The notes beneath the pieces are model-generated. The model did not search any database and had not been told where the DNA came from. It saw only the letters and a program-made list of their open reading frames with translations. 64,000 bases of DNA from Sphingobium sp. MI1205 (lineage in GTDB: Bacteria > Pseudomonadota > Alphaproteobacteria > Sphingomonadales > Sphingomonadaceae). Every line of letters begins with the position of its first letter. Position 1 is the stretch's first letter. Where the stretch lies: contig NZ_CP005188.1 in assembly GCF_001563285.1 (NCBI RefSeq), forward strand, positions 2,113,501 through 2,177,500, in the 5' to 3' direction. Below are positions 62,562 to 64,000 of the stretch, piece by piece. Position numbers and translations under genes: made by a program.

Positions 62562-63347
62562 ATGGCAAAATATGGACGGCCGCAGGTCGAACTGATCATT
62601 GGCGGCGAAAATCATGATATGAACCGCGTCCGCCTGGCATTACTCGAGCTGCTCGGTGAAAATGAAAGGCTGCGGGTGCGTTGCGCTCCGGATTTCGGCG
62701 ATGGAACGGCGCTGGCGGAAACCGATTTCCTGATCACCTACACCAACAATGTCTTTCCCGAAGGTGAGACTCTCGCGGCGCTCGAACGCTTCCTGGCAGG
62801 CGGCGGCCGCTGGCTGGCGATCCATGGCGCTGCCGCCTACACCCAGTTCAAGCCGCCGGCGGTCAATATCGGCGGCATTCAACTGCCCGGTCTTACCGAC
62901 ACGCCCGACCTCAAGCCCGAATATATGAACCTGCTGGGGGTGCGTTTCATTTCGCATCTGGCGCAGCAAGCCTACGCCATCACGCCCGGCCCCGTCGCGC
63001 ATCCCGTGACCGAGGGGATCGGCGCGTTCGAGGTTGTCGACGAACCCTATATTCTGGAACTGCGCGGCGAATGCGATGTGCTGCTGGAGGCACGCTTTAC
63101 TGGCGAAGCGCCAGGCTATGTGAAGGGCCCCTGGCTGACGGATGACGTTCGTCCCCAGTTGCTGCGACACCGCCACGGCGCGGGAGAAACGATGTATCTG
63201 GCGCCCGGCCATGCCTGTGGCAAATATGACCTTCGCCCCTTCATCGACGAAATTCCCGTTCAGCCGGGCCCGTGGGCAAGCGAAACCTATATGGACCTCG
63301 TCCGGCGGCTCATCGCCTGGGGCGTCGAGGCGGTGCCGGTGGACTGA
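62562..63347 (+). CDS. ThuA-like domain protein (second)
   Basis: A 261-residue ThuA-family protein with F-L-I-T-Y-T-N-N-V-F-P, L-A-I-H-G-A-A-A-Y, A-H-P-V-T-E-G-I and A-P-G-H-A-C-G-K-Y near the end. It is only distantly similar to the first ThuA gene, so the two are unlikely to be a recent duplication. A GGGAGAGGGA leader precedes the ATG. It is the last gene of the operon. Confidence 0.88.
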   Translation: MAKYGRPQVELIIGGENHDMNRVRLALLELLGENERLRVRCAPDFGDGTALAETDFLITYTNNVFPEGETLAALERFLAGGGRWLAIHGAAAYTQFKPPAVNIGGIQLPGLTDTPDLKPEYMNLLGVRFISHLAQQAYAITPGPVAHPVTEGIGAFEVVDEPYILELRGECDVLLEARFTGEAPGYVKGPWLTDDVRPQLLRHRHGAGETMYLAPGHACGKYDLRPFIDEIPVQPGPWASETYMDLVRRLIAWGVEAVPVD

Positions 63348-63483
63348 TCATTCGGGCAGCATTGAGGCCGACGTCCGCTACATAAATCTGATCGACGATG
63401 TGGCATTGTCGGAACAGAGGGACGCGACAAGCCTCGCAATTTCGTACCTTCGCCTGAAGTGGTCTAATGCCAACCTGCATTGA

Positions 63484-63672
63484 TCAAAGCCGACGTGCCC
63501 ATTTGCGTCGACCGATGCTCATGATGTGCCGCAGCCGCTAGATCAGTCTGTTCCATGCCTCGCAACAGTGATCGACGATGTTGTCGTGGGATGTGATGAT
63601 GCGGCTGGAGAGCCAGTTGTCGCGCATGAACTGCCAGATGTTCTCCACGGGGTTCAGTTCTGGACATTTGGC
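63484..63672 (-). pseudogene. IS630-family transposase remnant (C-terminal end)
   Basis: The minus strand encodes C-P-E-L-N-P-V-E-N-I-W-Q-F-M-R-D-N-W-L, then H-D-N-I-V-D-H-C-C-E-A-W-N-R-L-I, the DDE-end of IS630-type transposases. A TAG follows, where the family continues D-Q-P-W-R-I-M-S-I-G, and R-H-I-M-S-I-G-R-R-K-W-A-R resumes after it. The N-terminal ~80 % is missing. No terminal repeat was identified. Confidence 0.8.
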
Positions 63673-63769
63673 CCGCGCTGGTACAGTGGATTGGTACAGC
63701 AGGGTTGGATCGCATAGCAGAAAACAACGGTTTTGCACGACGCCGCCGCAATCCTCTGCGATGTCAAAT

Positions 63770-64000
63770 TCAGCGCAGCGGCCAGGTCCACAGAATGAGC
63801 GGCGTGCCGACAAGCACCACAATCAGGGACAGCGGCGCGCCCAAACGGGCGTAATCGCTGAAACGATAGCCGCCCGGCCCGAACACCAGCGTGTTGCACT
63901 GATGGCCGATCGGCGTGAGGAAATCGCAGCCTGCCCCGATCGCAGTCGCGATCAGGAAGGCTTCCGGGCGGTATCCCAGATCGTTGGCGAAAACGGCAGC
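63770..64000 (-). CDS. SLC13-family (DASS) permease, C-terminal part
   Basis: An open frame from the right window edge to TGA at 63770-63772, 76 residues. It has G-A-G-C-D-F-L-T-P-I-G-H-Q-C-N-T-L-V and F-G-P-G-G-Y-R-F-S-D-Y, the C-terminal signature of SLC13/CitT-type dicarboxylate or sulfate carriers, then one last membrane helix (L-S-L-I-V-V-L-V-G-T-P-L-I-L-W). The rest of the gene lies outside the window. Confidence 0.85.
   Translation of the reverse strand, partial: AAVFANDLGYRPEAFLIATAIGAGCDFLTPIGHQCNTLVFGPGGYRFSDYARLGAPLSLIVVLVGTPLILWTWPLR

Noticed and set aside
1..64000. CRISPR arrays, prophage or known defence systems
   Set aside because: No regularly spaced direct repeats, cas genes, integrase, phage structural genes or defence signature domains were found. 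The EVE-domain gene alone is not enough to call a defence locus.

Overview
The window is chromosomal DNA from a GC-rich alphaproteobacterium, most likely a sphingomonad (Sphingobium/Sphingomonas group). This is inferred from protein flavour and gene order: a SapC-family protein, a TonB-dependent receptor beside a catabolic operon, a split-b ATP synthase operon (atpI-B-E-b'-b), the DUF1285-NUDIX-CCA transferase cluster, and a CGTCATyCCCGC-type palindromic intergenic repeat. No 16S rRNA or other decisive marker is present. Both ends cut genes: a YgfZ/GcvT-like protein at the left and an SLC13-family permease at the right.

0-25 kb is mainly housekeeping. It holds a glutamine cyclotransferase, three small stress-type or unknown genes, a DUF808 membrane protein, a MATE exporter, an ABC-2 exporter pair, a PmtA-like methyltransferase, several small envelope proteins, an EVE-domain protein, a 2OG-Fe(II) oxygenase and folB. 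Then come the GNAT/DUF1285/NUDIX/CCA-transferase group, a PAS-GGDEF-EAL protein with a degenerate GGDEF motif, parC, a tightly overlapping trehalose operon (otsB-GH15-otsA), and purC, purS and purQ with a TSUP permease and two tiny membrane-protein ORFs.

25.9-38.5 kb is a minus-strand tad/cpa (Flp type IVb pilus) locus of 14 genes: flp pilin, cpaB, cpaC, a short lipoprotein where cpaD usually sits, tadG, two tadE genes, cpaE, cpaF, tadB, tadC, two TPR genes and the prepilin peptidase cpaA. The minor pilin genes are visibly richer in A+T than their neighbours. A 10-bp hairpin separates flp from the rest, which suits higher expression of the major pilin. A 550-bp A+T-rich non-coding stretch, a DUF2569-like membrane protein and a NarX-type histidine kinase without an adjacent response regulator follow.

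42-56.7 kb holds uvrC, a decayed zinc alcohol dehydrogenase (internal deletion, frameshift and lost metal ligands), the F0 half of the ATP synthase with a strong terminator, the YdbH-YnbE-YdbL intermembrane lipid-transport operon, radC, a DEAD-box helicase, an FAD-linked oxidase and a SapC-family gene.

56.7-57.1 kb carries a clear structured RNA locus: three stem-loops with C-rich loops or an unpaired CUCCUCCCU segment, then a perfect 11-bp terminator hairpin with six U. It resembles the alphaproteobacterial SuhB/MmgR (alpha-r8) small RNA. A tRNA-Glu(CTC) follows.

57.3-63.3 kb is an accessory catabolic island. A GntR/FCD regulator is divergent from a TonB-dependent receptor followed by ThuA, VOC, SDR and a second ThuA gene. 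A perfect ATTGT-TT-ACAAT operator overlaps the likely -35 box. The substrate is not identifiable from sequence, and this is the best candidate for an undescribed pathway. An IS630-type transposase remnant and the C-terminus of an SLC13 permease close the window.
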